From Prevotella sp. (GTDB lineage Bacteria; Bacteroidota; Bacteroidia; Bacteroidales; Bacteroidaceae): DNA of 64,000 bases. Each line of letters starts with the position of its first letter. Position 1 is the stretch's first letter. Below the pieces are notes generated by a model. It was not told the DNA's origin. It saw only the letters and a list, made by a program, of their open reading frames with translations, and searched no databases. The stretch is taken from assembly GCA_017478025.1 (NCBI GenBank), contig JAFVGZ010000003.1, positions 1 through 64,000 on the forward strand, given 5' to 3'. Below, one piece after another: positions 45,036 through 56,100 of this stretch. A program made the translations under genes and the position numbers.

Positions 45036-48000
45036 ATGAACTTCAAAGCCTTATCCGTAATCATCTGTATCTTTGCTTCCTCTCATGCGGCCCACTCTCA
45101 GAAAGCCAAAATAGGAGACTACATAGAAAGCTATAGCACCAACGTTCCTACCGGCATGAAGCCCCGCACATTACAGTATAAGCCTGAGGACGGGGACTTT
45201 GTGTGTGTCAACGGAACAAACCGCTACACACGTGCTCTCTACGGCTCCCACTCCGATTATCGCGTGGAGACGAGTGATGTGCCTGTATTTGCACTCTTCA
45301 AAGGCAAGAACTATCGCAACCTGCGTTTCTCGCTGTCTGGTGTGCCGCTTGACAGCGTCGCCTATTGCGAGGCGCGATACGGCAAGGGGCGCAGGACATA
45401 CGTGCTGAAAGATGACCGTTGGGGCAAGGATGCCATTGCCACACTTGAGGTGCTGGCGCGCCATGATAGGGAAGGATGCTACTTCATGCTCCGAACAGAA
45501 GGTTTCGATCATGCCACAAACCTCTCTTACAGGCTTTGCAAGACAACGGCCAATCGTCTGAGCCGCAACGGAGACATAGGCGTTGACAAGAAGGATTGCT
45601 TTGAGCCCTCTGCCACAGAAGAGGGACTTCAGACGGGGTCGATTGCATTTACAGAGACTGCCTGCGTTGTTACGGAACCATACACTTCAGTCTCTCCTCT
45701 TTATAATAACGCAGCAGGCAGCAACAACTCCCCGGGGCATTGGGTCAATCTCTTTGACCTTGACAACTGCAGCTCTGAGATTACTGAGGGCTACAAGGCT
45801 TCGTGTGCCTATTTTGATGACCTGTCACAACGTATCTCGTTCATCACCCCCGATGCCTGGCTCAACACTCTCGGCTCCACACTCTCTATGGCTGCCGATG
45901 GTGTGTGGGACGGCGAGACGTGGCTTCATGGTGCCATAGGGTGGCGAATGCCGTTAGCTGGATGGAGGGCAGGATACCTGGGCGATGTACTGGGATGGAA
46001 CGATAGAGCCGTATCACACTTCAATGCCTATGCCAACAGTCAGGTGACGAGCGTAGAACCCGTCATTCCGTCACCCTCTCAAGACCCCGCACAGAACCTT
46101 GCACGTGCAGAGAAGAAATGGGGTACGCAGATGTACAGCAACGGTTACATCTGCCGCAACCCCAACCGCAACGACCAGATGCATCACTATGACATGAACC
46201 TCAACTATATCGACGAGCTCCTGTGGCACTTCGAATATGATGCAGATACGGCTTATATGCGCAAGATGTGGCCTGTCCTCACCCGCCACCTGGCGTGGGA
46301 GAAGCGTAACTTTGACAAGGACAACAATCACCTCTATGATGCCTACTGCTGCATCTGGGCAAGTGATGCGCTCTATTATAACGGCGGCGAGGTGACACAC
46401 TCCTCTGCCTACAACTATCGCGGCAACCTGCTCGCGGCAAAGATAGCGCGCCTTATCAACGAAGACCCTGAGCCCTATCAGGCCGAAGCAGATGCCATAC
46501 TGCGCGCCATGAACGAAAGGCTGTGGACCGCAGACAACCATTGGGCGGAATATCGCGACGTGATGGGACTGAAACGCCTGCACCCCGATGCTGCCGTGTG
46601 GAGCATATACACCCCGATAGATTGCGGGGTGGGAACGCCTGAGCAGATGTACTCCTCTACGCTCTACGTGGATAACAACATTCCCCACATAAACGTGGAA
46701 GCGACCGGGACTGACGAGGGAGGTCAGATAATATCCACTTCTGACTGGATGCCCTATTCCTGGTCTATCAACAATGTTGCTCCTGCGGAGATAATGCATA
46801 CCGCGTTGGCATACTTTGAGGCAGGCAGGGCTCATGCCGGCATGCACCTGCTCAAGAGCAATATCATGGATCAGATGTACCTCGGTTCCTCTCCTGGCAA
46901 CCTTGGGCAGATAAGCTACTATGACGCGGCACGCGGAGAGTGCTATCGTGACTTCGGTGACAATGTGGGCATCTCTGCCCGCGCCATCGTGCAGGGACTC
47001 TTCGGCATCGTGCCCCATGCCCTGGACAGCATCTGCATCATTCGTCCCGGTTTCCCGTTGGAATGGGACAGCGTAGAAGTGAAACTGCCATACCTGCAGT
47101 ACAAATACAAGCGTATTGGCATTACGGGCACCATCACAGTCAGCCAAAGTTTTTCCCGTCCTCTCAGGATCATCACCCGCATCAACGGTCAGCAAGGCTC
47201 ATACATCGACTACCCTGGCAGCACCGACTCCACCCAGGTCATAACCTTTACTATCCCATCGTATCCAGAGCCCCTTTCCGGTTCCTCTGCCTCAGTTGCT
47301 GCAACCACCATTGTTTCCGGCATCGCAGCCACCGTGCCCTGCGGTTCTTTGCTGAGCAAAGCGTCACAAGTGCCGAGCGCTCCGCAGGGAAAGCCCCGCA
47401 AAGTCAAGAAGACCACTCCTGTCACCATCCCTTTCAATGCTTGCGTTACCGACATCTTCAAGGAGCAGTACCTCTCTCCGCGTCCCAACAGCACATCGCT
47501 TGAATTGCCAATACAGGGCATCGGAGAGTGGTGTCATCCCAAGTTCAACGTGGAGATCAACGACTCCGTCTTCCGTTCCCTTGTCGTCAAGGGCAAGCGC
47601 AACATCCTTGGCATAGATTACCTCACTCCCGCCCAAGGCAACAACATCCTTTTCTGCTCACTTTGGGACAACTATCCCGACTCGGCCAGCATCATCGTCA
47701 GCCCTGTCAAGGCCCGTGCCGCCTCTATCCTCTTGGCTGGCAGCACCAACCACATGCAGACGCGCATCGCCAATGCCGTAATCTATGCGGACTATGAAGA
47801 CGGCACGCGTGACTCCATTCTCCTCGTACCGCCATTTAACTATTACCCCATAGAGCAGGATTATTTCGTAGATGACAAAGCCTTCAACCTCACGTTAGGA
47901 GGCTCTCAGACTTGTGAGCGTCCCGTACGCGTAAGCTTATCCTCAGATGTCGTATCATCCCACATAGGTGATGCGATGGGCGTACCTGTCACCGAAGTCT

Positions 48001-48140
48001 ATGGCAGGCTGCTCGATGGTGGCGCGGCACAGATACTGTCTATGCCACTTAACAACAAGAAGAAAGTCTCCAAACTATCCATGCGTTGCCTCTCCAACGA
48101 CATCGTAGTAGGTATCATGGCTATCACGCTCCTGCGATAA
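45036..48140 (+). CDS. Large exported glycosidase-like protein (DUF4450-like)
   Basis: This 1034-residue protein has a signal peptide (ends HAAHSQ). An N-terminal beta domain (about 25-260) precedes an alpha/alpha barrel (about 290-700) rich in Trp and acidic residues, for example GAIGWRMPLAGWRAGY and HHYDMNLNYIDELLWHFEY. This suggests a carbohydrate-active enzyme related to GH63/GH78-type barrels. C-terminal beta modules follow. The match to DUF4450 is from memory. About residues 755-785, between the barrel and C-terminal modules, are encoded by DNA like the intergenic repeat at 31053-31086. No transporter or SusCD genes flank it, and its substrate is unknown. Confidence 0.6.
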   Translation: MNFKALSVIICIFASSHAAHSQKAKIGDYIESYSTNVPTGMKPRTLQYKPEDGDFVCVNGTNRYTRALYGSHSDYRVETSDVPVFALFKGKNYRNLRFSLSGVPLDSVAYCEARYGKGRRTYVLKDDRWGKDAIATLEVLARHDREGCYFMLRTEGFDHATNLSYRLCKTTANRLSRNGDIGVDKKDCFEPSATEEGLQTGSIAFTETACVVTEPYTSVSPLYNNAAGSNNSPGHWVNLFDLDNCSSEITEGYKASCAYFDDLSQRISFITPDAWLNTLGSTLSMAADGVWDGETWLHGAIGWRMPLAGWRAGYLGDVLGWNDRAVSHFNAYANSQVTSVEPVIPSPSQDPAQNLARAEKKWGTQMYSNGYICRNPNRNDQMHHYDMNLNYIDELLWHFEYDADTAYMRKMWPVLTRHLAWEKRNFDKDNNHLYDAYCCIWASDALYYNGGEVTHSSAYNYRGNLLAAKIARLINEDPEPYQAEADAILRAMNERLWTADNHWAEYRDVMGLKRLHPDAAVWSIYTPIDCGVGTPEQMYSSTLYVDNNIPHINVEATGTDEGGQIISTSDWMPYSWSINNVAPAEIMHTALAYFEAGRAHAGMHLLKSNIMDQMYLGSSPGNLGQISYYDAARGECYRDFGDNVGISARAIVQGLFGIVPHALDSICIIRPGFPLEWDSVEVKLPYLQYKYKRIGITGTITVSQSFSRPLRIITRINGQQGSYIDYPGSTDSTQVITFTIPSYPEPLSGSSASVAATTIVSGIAATVPCGSLLSKASQVPSAPQGKPRKVKKTTPVTIPFNACVTDIFKEQYLSPRPNSTSLELPIQGIGEWCHPKFNVEINDSVFRSLVVKGKRNILGIDYLTPAQGNNILFCSLWDNYPDSASIIVSPVKARAASILLAGSTNHMQTRIANAVIYADYEDGTRDSILLVPPFNYYPIEQDYFVDDKAFNLTLGGSQTCERPVRVSLSSDVVSSHIGDAMGVPVTEVYGRLLDGGAAQILSMPLNNKKKVSKLSMRCLSNDIVVGIMAITLLR

Positions 48141-48764
48141 ATGCCAAGAGGGAGCTGGCGAGTGGCTTTACCTCAGTTCCTGAGTAACTTAATACAAGGT
48201 TCTCTTTAGTCAGAAATTCTTGCTTCACATTGTTACGCAAGCGTCCCAAAGGCCAGAGCGGAGTAGTTCCGACACATTACCAAGCGTTGGTAATTGAGTT
48301 ACCAAGCCTTGGTAATGCGGTTACCAAGCCTTGGTAATCAGTTTACCAGCCTTTGGTAATCGTATTACTCGACTTTGGCCTCTCTTCGCATGTTGCTTAT
48401 CTTTAGCGGTACTCAGGCGATGAAAGCCCAGAGCAGGGCGTTTATCTACTTGAGAAAGTGAGTAACCTAAGACGCACTCCTGAGTAACTTAAGTCACGCT
48501 CCTGAGTAACTTAAGTCACGCTCCTGAGTAACTTGAATTGTCATAATTCAGAATAGATGAGGGAGGGGAGATTAATGCCTAAATCAAGATGTAGAGCGAA
48601 TTTGTTACTCTTTCCTTTACACAAGACCACTCCGTCATCATCACATGCGATGTTTTAGTAAGTTATAAATAAATAGAAAAAAAGGAGAAATGTTTTCATA
48701 TTTGAAATTTTATATTTAACTTAGCGCCCAATAACGTGATTTCTAAAACTAACAAGAAAAATCT
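48141..48764. repeat. Intergenic region with two 22-bp-period arrays
   Basis: 48277-48386 has TTAC-starting units at 48277, 48299, 48321, 48343 and 48365; the first four carry TTACCAAG...TTGGTAA palindromes. 48459-48540 has TGAGTAAC units at 48459, 48481, 48503 and 48525. 48223-48265 carries an ACGCAAGCGTC repeat also seen near 31060 and 60000. The last 150 bp are A/T rich and hold the promoter of the NSS gene, but no clear -7 box. No gene was seen. Confidence 0.8.
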
Positions 48765-50120
48765 ATGAGTTCTTTCTCGTCAAAACTCGGTGTTTTGTTG
48801 GCTGCTGCCGGTAGTGCTGTCGGATTGGGTAGTATATGGAAGTTTCCCTACGTTGTTGGTGAAAATGGCGGTGGTGCTTTCATCATACTTTATTTGGTGT
48901 GTTCATTGATTTTGGGACTGCCATTAGTGACCAATGAGTTTTTGATAGGTAAGTTGTCAGGCAAGACTATCTATGGGTCTTTTCGGGCTTTGACGGGGTC
49001 TAACCGATGGCAATGGCTCTCATGGCTGACAATTTTGACATCGACGCTCATTACGAGTTTCTATTTCGTAGTGACAGGATGGTGCTTCTTCTACATGGTT
49101 CAGGCTGCGATGGGTACCTTTGCAGGAATGGATGCAAATGCGCTGTCAGAATTCTTTTACACATTTGAGGGAGAGCCTGTGCAAATGATTTCTTATGCCG
49201 TCTTAGCCATTTTGCTGACAGCATCGGTATTGTGGTTTGATGTCAACAAGGGTATAGAGCGCCTGAGCAAGATACTCATGCCGATACTGTTCCTGATGCT
49301 GATAGTGATGGCAGGTCACATGATATTTATGGATGGTGGCACAACAGGCTTGCGATTCTTGTTTGAGCCGGATTTCTCTAAGATTACTACCAGGGCGGTC
49401 TTGGAGGCTGTCGGATTGAGCTTCTTTACGCTTTCGATTGGATTGGGAATCCTTGTCACATACGGTAGCTACATGCCCAAGGAACAGGAAACGGCATCTG
49501 ACGGTCAGAAAGAGAATGTATTGACGACGTCGCTACAGATGATACTGCTTGTTCTTGTTGTTTCGTTGTTGGCAGGTATGATAGTCTTTCCTGCGGTATT
49601 TGCATTCGGTCTAAGTCCTGCAGAAGGTCCCGAACTGACGTTTGTAACATTACCAGAGGTATTTCTGCACATGTTCAGCCCCACGTTGACGAGTGTATCA
49701 TTCTTTGCGCTGATGAGTGTAGCAGCCATAACATCGACTATCTCTATGATGGAGGTGATGGTAGCCTTTGTGCGTGAGGCATCTGAGGATACCAAGTGTC
49801 CGCTCAACAGGCATCAGAGCGTAATTATTGTCGCTGTGATACAGGTGATTACCAACACGTTGTGCGTGTTGTCCATGACGGGTGCTGTCAGCGGTCTCAC
49901 GGTGATGGGGCAGAATCTGTTTGATGCAGCCAATAACCTTACCACCGATATATTGATTCCGCTGGGAGCAATGGGAATAGCTGTGTTTGCAGGATGGTTC
50001 CTTCCTAAGAATGACTATAACGGTTCAAATGTGATAGCACAGATACATCAGTTTACCCTGCGTTGGATTGTACCTATCGCAATCATTACCATTTTCCTGA
50101 AAACAATGAAAGTATTTTAG
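48765..50120 (+). CDS. Sodium-dependent NSS (LeuT-type) transporter
   Basis: This 451-residue membrane protein matches the neurotransmitter:sodium symporter family. TM1 has the unwound sodium/substrate loop in GSAVGLGSIWKFPYVVGENG. A second binding region is GLSFFTLSIGLGILVTYGSY (TM6), and SVAAITSTISMMEV marks TM8. About 11 helices are predicted, as in many bacterial members. These carriers import amino acids or related amines with Na+. It precedes the NRPS gene by 48 nt on the same strand and could supply an amino-acid precursor or retrieve a product; that link is inference. Confidence 0.92.
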   Translation: MSSFSSKLGVLLAAAGSAVGLGSIWKFPYVVGENGGGAFIILYLVCSLILGLPLVTNEFLIGKLSGKTIYGSFRALTGSNRWQWLSWLTILTSTLITSFYFVVTGWCFFYMVQAAMGTFAGMDANALSEFFYTFEGEPVQMISYAVLAILLTASVLWFDVNKGIERLSKILMPILFLMLIVMAGHMIFMDGGTTGLRFLFEPDFSKITTRAVLEAVGLSFFTLSIGLGILVTYGSYMPKEQETASDGQKENVLTTSLQMILLVLVVSLLAGMIVFPAVFAFGLSPAEGPELTFVTLPEVFLHMFSPTLTSVSFFALMSVAAITSTISMMEVMVAFVREASEDTKCPLNRHQSVIIVAVIQVITNTLCVLSMTGAVSGLTVMGQNLFDAANNLTTDILIPLGAMGIAVFAGWFLPKNDYNGSNVIAQIHQFTLRWIVPIAIITIFLKTMKVF

Positions 50121-50168
50121 CTATAAAAGAAACCATAATCTTGAAAAAATAAGCAACATAAGACAGAT

Positions 50169-53100
50169 ATGAAAAATACGGAACAATTATCAAATGCACA
50201 GTTGCCTACATACGAAGAGGGCAAGCAATGGTATGCAGAGAACTTTGACTGCAGCGAGACCTTCAGTCAACTCATCCCCGATTTAGAGGAAACAGAACAA
50301 GAGGCAAGCAGTTTTTCACGCGAGATGAGCGTGAGTCCTGACGCTGTCGAAGCTTTCTGCAAGAAGCATTGTGTATTCAAGAGCACCTTCTTTGCTGGTG
50401 TATATAGTTATCTGTTGGCAAAATACAACAACGACCAAGAGGTGCTATTCGGCATTGTTGACCACAATGGTGCTGACGAGCAGTTGAGCATGGAAGGCAG
50501 TCAGCCAGAAGCATTCCCCGTCTATGCGAAGTTCTCCAATGACACCACGGTACTCAACTTCCTGAAGTCCGTAGAGGAGCAGACAAATGGTTGCCGTGAG
50601 CATAAGTCATATTCCATTATGGATGCCTTGAGCGACCTCATGCTGCAGATTGGTTCATACTTTGCATGGAACGGTCGTGTGGAGGACTTTGCAGAATTGA
50701 GTGTTCCGCTATATATCACAACTTCCGTGCAGGAAGGAAACTGCATCGTTACAGCAACATATCATGCTAATCTGTATTCGGAACAACTGATAAGCCAGTT
50801 CCTTGAGAGTTATGAGGCTGTGGTGGAGGGTTTCCTCAAAGAGGAGACGCTGTGCAATGTCAGCATTACGTCAAAAGCACAGGTGGAATTGCTTGACACT
50901 TTCAACCAGAACGATGTGGCTTACGACGATACGCAAACCATAGTATCGCTGTTCTGCCGGCAAGTAAAGGCAACACCTGAGAATATCGCGGTTGTCTTCA
51001 AGGATAAGAAATATACATATAAAGAGGTAGATGAGATAAGTGACCGCATTGCTGGTTATATAAGTGAAAAGTTAAGAGTGAAGAGTGAAGAATCAAACTC
51101 TCAACTCTCAACTCACAACTCTCAACTCTCAATTCAGGAGCCTGTAGTTTCTGTCCTTATCCCTCGTAGTGAGTGGATGGCTATTGCTTCTTTGGGCGTA
51201 CTGAAGGCCGGGTGCGCTTATCAGCCCTTAGACCCAAGCTATCCTAAGGAGCGTCTGAACTTCATGATGCAGGATGCTTCTGCTAATATGCTGATAGCAG
51301 ACGAGGAGTTGCGAGACATCGTGGATGAATATCAGGGCGATGTGCTCCTCACTAAGGATATCAACAACCTGCCTGCCCTTACAGAGGAACAAAATTCTTC
51401 ACTCTTCACTATTCACTCTTCACTCAAACCCTCCAGTCTCTTCATCATGCTCTACACCTCTGGTTCTACAGGCGTGCCTAAGGGTTGTCAGTTAGAGCAC
51501 GGCAACCTCGTCAGCTTCTGCCATTGGTATCAGCGCTATTATGACCTCAAGCCTGAGCACAATGTGGCTGCATACGCCAGCTATGGCTTTGATGCCTGCA
51601 TGATGGATATGTATCCGGCTCTGACCTGTGGTGCCTCAGTATATATTATACCTGAGGAGCTGAGGTTGGATCTCATTGCTCTCAACGAATACTTTGAGCA
51701 AAACAACATCACGCATTCATTTATGACGACGCAGGTGGGTTATCAGTTTGCCACGAGCATAGAAAACCACTCGCTGAAACATCTCTCTGTAGGCGGCGAG
51801 AAACTGGCTACCTTAGTTCCACCAACGAATTATCAGTTGCATAATGGCTACGGACCTACAGAGTGTACGATTTTTACTACCATATATCCCATAGCCCAAA
51901 AAGAAAAGGAGATACCTATCGGCAAACCTACAGACAACACACACTTATATATTGTTGACCCTCAGGGTCGTCGCTTGCCTGTTGGTGCAGCAGGAGAACT
52001 GTGGGTCAGCGGTCCGCAGGTAAGTCGTGGCTACCTTAACCGTCCGGATAAGACAGCTGAGGTATATATCAACAACCCATTCTCCGGAATATCCGGAAAA
52101 TACTCTCGCTGCTATCGCTCTGGCGATATAGTGCGCTATCTCCCTGACGGCAATATCCAGTTTGTGGGGCGTCGTGACGGTCAGGTGAAGATACGCGGCT
52201 TCCGTATAGAGCTGAAAGAAGTGGAGGCTGTCATTCGTGAGTTCCCAGGCATCAAGGATGCTACCGTGCAGGCCTTTGACGAAGAAGGTGGCGGCAAGTT
52301 CATAGCTGCCTACATCGTCAGCGACGAGCAGGTGGATATAGAGGCGATGAACAATTTCATCCTCGACCAGAAACCTCCATACATGGTGCCTGCCGTAACG
52401 ATGCAGATAGAGGCTATTCCGCTGAACCAAAACCAGAAGGTGAACAAGAGAGCTCTGCCTGAGCCTGTGAAGTCTGTTGCCGCATCGCAACAAGGCGAGC
52501 AGGCTCCGATGAACATCCTGGAGCAGGAGATACACAAGATAATTGCCGAGATTGTCAATAACGAGGACTTTGGCATTACTACCATACTGGGTTATGCAGG
52601 CCTGACATCTATCATGGCCATCAAACTCGCTATACAGATAAACAAACGCTTTGGAGTGACTCTGGATTCCAAAGCTTTGGTCAAGACGGGTAGCGTACAG
52701 AGCATCGAGAACGAGATACTGGAAGCTCTTATGAGCGGAAATGGTGTAGCCAAGCAGGAAACGGCTGATGTGAAGCATGCAGACATGAGTAATATCCCAT
52801 TGTCTTACGCGCAGATGGGTGTCTATGTGGATTGCATGAAGCAGCCAGAGTCAACCATTTACAATACTCCTGTCATAGCCAAGTTCCCGAAAGATGTGGA
52901 CATCAAGCTTCTTGTCAAGGCTATGGAGACACTTGTTAAAACCCATCCTATTCTACAGGCACATTTCGGTAGTGCGGGTGCAGAGATAGTACAGACGGTT
53001 GATCTCAACCAGCCTGTTGAGATTGTTCAAAGCAAGCATACGGAAGAGGAATTCCCAAGCTACAAGCTAGAGTTCGTGAAGCCTTTCAACCTGAGGCAAG

Positions 53101-56100
53101 GTCCTCTCTATCGCATAGAGATTGTCACTACCGAAGAGCATGTTTATCTGATGATGGACATTCATCACCTCGTTGTGGATGGTGGTTCGTTTGACGTTCT
53201 GCTGTCGCAACTGTTTGATTTGCTTAACGGTAAGGAGATTGAACCCGAGACATTCACCTATGCGGACTTTGTGGCTGCACAGAAAGATGCAGAGAATAGT
53301 GAAGAATATGCAGAAGCACGCAACTTCTTCCAGGAACAACTGGGCAAGGTGGAGGGCGTTACGGAAGTACCGGCAGACCTTACCAATCCTAAGGAGCAGG
53401 GAATAGTAGGAACCATATACACACCTCTGAGCTTTGATGAAATAGATGGTTTCTGCCGCACTCGAAACATCTCTCCAGCACATCATATCCTTGCTGCAAC
53501 ATTCTATGCGCTGTCACGTTTCACCAACAACAAGCAGCTTTGCATCACCACTATCAGCAATGGTCGCTCAGACCTGCGCATCAGCAATACTGTGGGTATG
53601 TTTGTCAATACCTTGGCGCTTAGTGCAGAGATTGGTGAGCAAAGCGTGATAGAGTTCATCAACGAGACAAGCAAGAACTTTGATGAGACGTTGCGCCACG
53701 AGAGCTATCCCTTTGCACGCATCGCCTCTGAATATGATCTCTCGGCAGAGATTATGTTTGCCTACCAGATGGGTGTCTTAGATGATTTGCAGTACAAGGG
53801 GCAGACAGTAACTATGGAGACTTTCGAGAGTGATACGCCAAAGTTCCGTATTGCCTTCTTTATCCAGAACGATCCAGAGGGCAAGCCGAGCATTTGCCTG
53901 CAATACGACAATGGGCGCTACAGTAAGGAACTGATGCAGAGCCTGGCACAGTCAATCAGCAATGCTGCTAATACCTTCATGAGCAATCCTGATGCTAAGC
54001 TCAAGAGCGTTTCGCTGCTTGATGACAAGCAGACAGCTTTGCTCGACAGTTTCAACAATACGGAAGTACCTTATGACAACACGCAGACCATCATCTCGTT
54101 GTTCCGCAAACAGGTAGAGAGCGTTCCTGACAACATAGCCGTGATTTATCACGATGTGCGCCTGACTTATAGGCAGGTGGACGAGATGTCGGATCGTATC
54201 GCTGCGTACCTTATCAGAAAAGGACTTAAGAGCGAAGATGTTGTTTCTATCATAATTCCTCGTGGCGAGTGGATGGTTGTTGCTTCTTTAGGCGTACTGA
54301 AGGCCGGTTGTGCCTACCAGCCGCTTGACCCAAGCTATCCTAAGGAGCGACTGAACTTCATGATGCAGGATGCTTCTGCCAAGTTGCTGATTGCTGATGA
54401 GGAACTGCGAGACATCGTTGATGAATTCCAGGGTGAGGTGCTCCTTACTAAGGATATAGAAAAACTTCCTGCTCTTACTGAGGAAGAGAATTCTTCACTC
54501 TTCACTCTTCACTCATCACTTAAGCCCAACAGCCTCTTCATCCTGCTCTACACCTCAGGCTCTACGGGCGTGCCAAAGGGCTGTCAGCTGGAGCACGGCA
54601 ACCTTGTATGCTTCTGCCATTGGTACCAGCGTTACTATGACCTGCATCCTGGTGACAAGGTGGCTGCATACGCCAGCTACGGCTTTGATGCAAACATGAT
54701 GGATATGTATCCGGCACTTACCGCGGGTGCTACAGTCGTGATTGTGGGTGATGATATACGTCTGAACCTGCCTGACCTGAATGCTTATTTCAATGAGGAG
54801 GGTGTAACCCATTCGTTCATGACAACACAGGTGGGATGCCAGTTTGCAATGAACTGCGATAACCATTCGCTTCATCACCTCTCTGTAGGAGGAGAGAAGA
54901 TTCTGCCGCTTACCCCGCCTGCGGGTTATAAACTCCATAATGCATACGGACCTACAGAGTGTACCATCTTCACTACTACCTATCAACAGACAGAGTTCGA
55001 GCAGAATGCTCCTATTGGCAAGCCGCTGGACAACCTGCAGCTGTTCATTGTTGATAAGGATCTGAACCGCCTTCCATTAGGTGCTGCCGGCGAAATGCTG
55101 GTATCAGGTCCGCAGGTGAGCCGAGGCTACCTGAACCTGCCCGAGAAGACCGCCCAAACCTACATACAATGGAATGGCAAGCGCTGCTACCGCACAGGTG
55201 ACGTGGTGCGCTATCTGGCTGACGGCAATATCCAGTTCGTGGGACGTAGTGACGGTCAGGTGAAGATACGTGGTTTCCGCATCGAGCTGAAAGAGGTGGA
55301 ATCGGTAATCCGTGAGTTCCCTGGCATCAAGGACGCTACCGTTCAGGCTTTTGACTATGATAACGGAGGCAAATACATTGCCGCCTATATCGTTAGCGAC
55401 GAACAGGTAGATATCAAGGAGCTGAACGATTATATCGGCAAGCAGAAACCACCTTATATGATACCTGCTGCCACGATGCAGATTGACAGCATACCGCTGA
55501 ACCAAAACCAGAAGGTGAACAAGAAAGCTCTGCCTGCCCCTGTCATCCAGGCTTCTGAACATGAGTATGTGGAGCCGGTCAACAATACGGAGAGACTCTT
55601 CAGTAACATCTTCTGCGAGGTGTTGTCTATGGACAAGGTGGGTGCTACCGATAATTTCTTTGAACTTGGCGGAACATCACTCATGGTGACCAAGGTTATC
55701 ATCGAGGCAGACAAGGCTGGGCACCATGTGGCATACGGCGATGTGTTCTCACATCCTACGCCACGACAGCTGGCACAGTTCGTAACGGGAGAGACAACGG
55801 CAGATAATGGCGACGATGAGGTAACGAACTTCGATTACTCAGGCATCGATACCCTCCTGCAGCAGAATAGGGTAGAGACATTCGTCAAAGGTGAGCGCCA
55901 GCAGCTGGGCAATGTGCTCCTTACCGGAGCTACTGGCTATCTGGGCATCCACGTCTTGCGCGAGCTTATCGACTCTGACGCACCGACAATCACATGTCTC
56001 GTGCGCGGACAAGACCAGAAAGCTGCTGAGAGAAGACTGAAGAACCTCCTCTTCTATTATTTCGAGAAATCATGCAAGGAGCTCTTCGGTACCCGTCTCT

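Noticed and set aside
46071-47195. 374-codon minus-strand frame
   Set aside because: Antisense to the DUF4450-like gene; no recognisable motif or start context.
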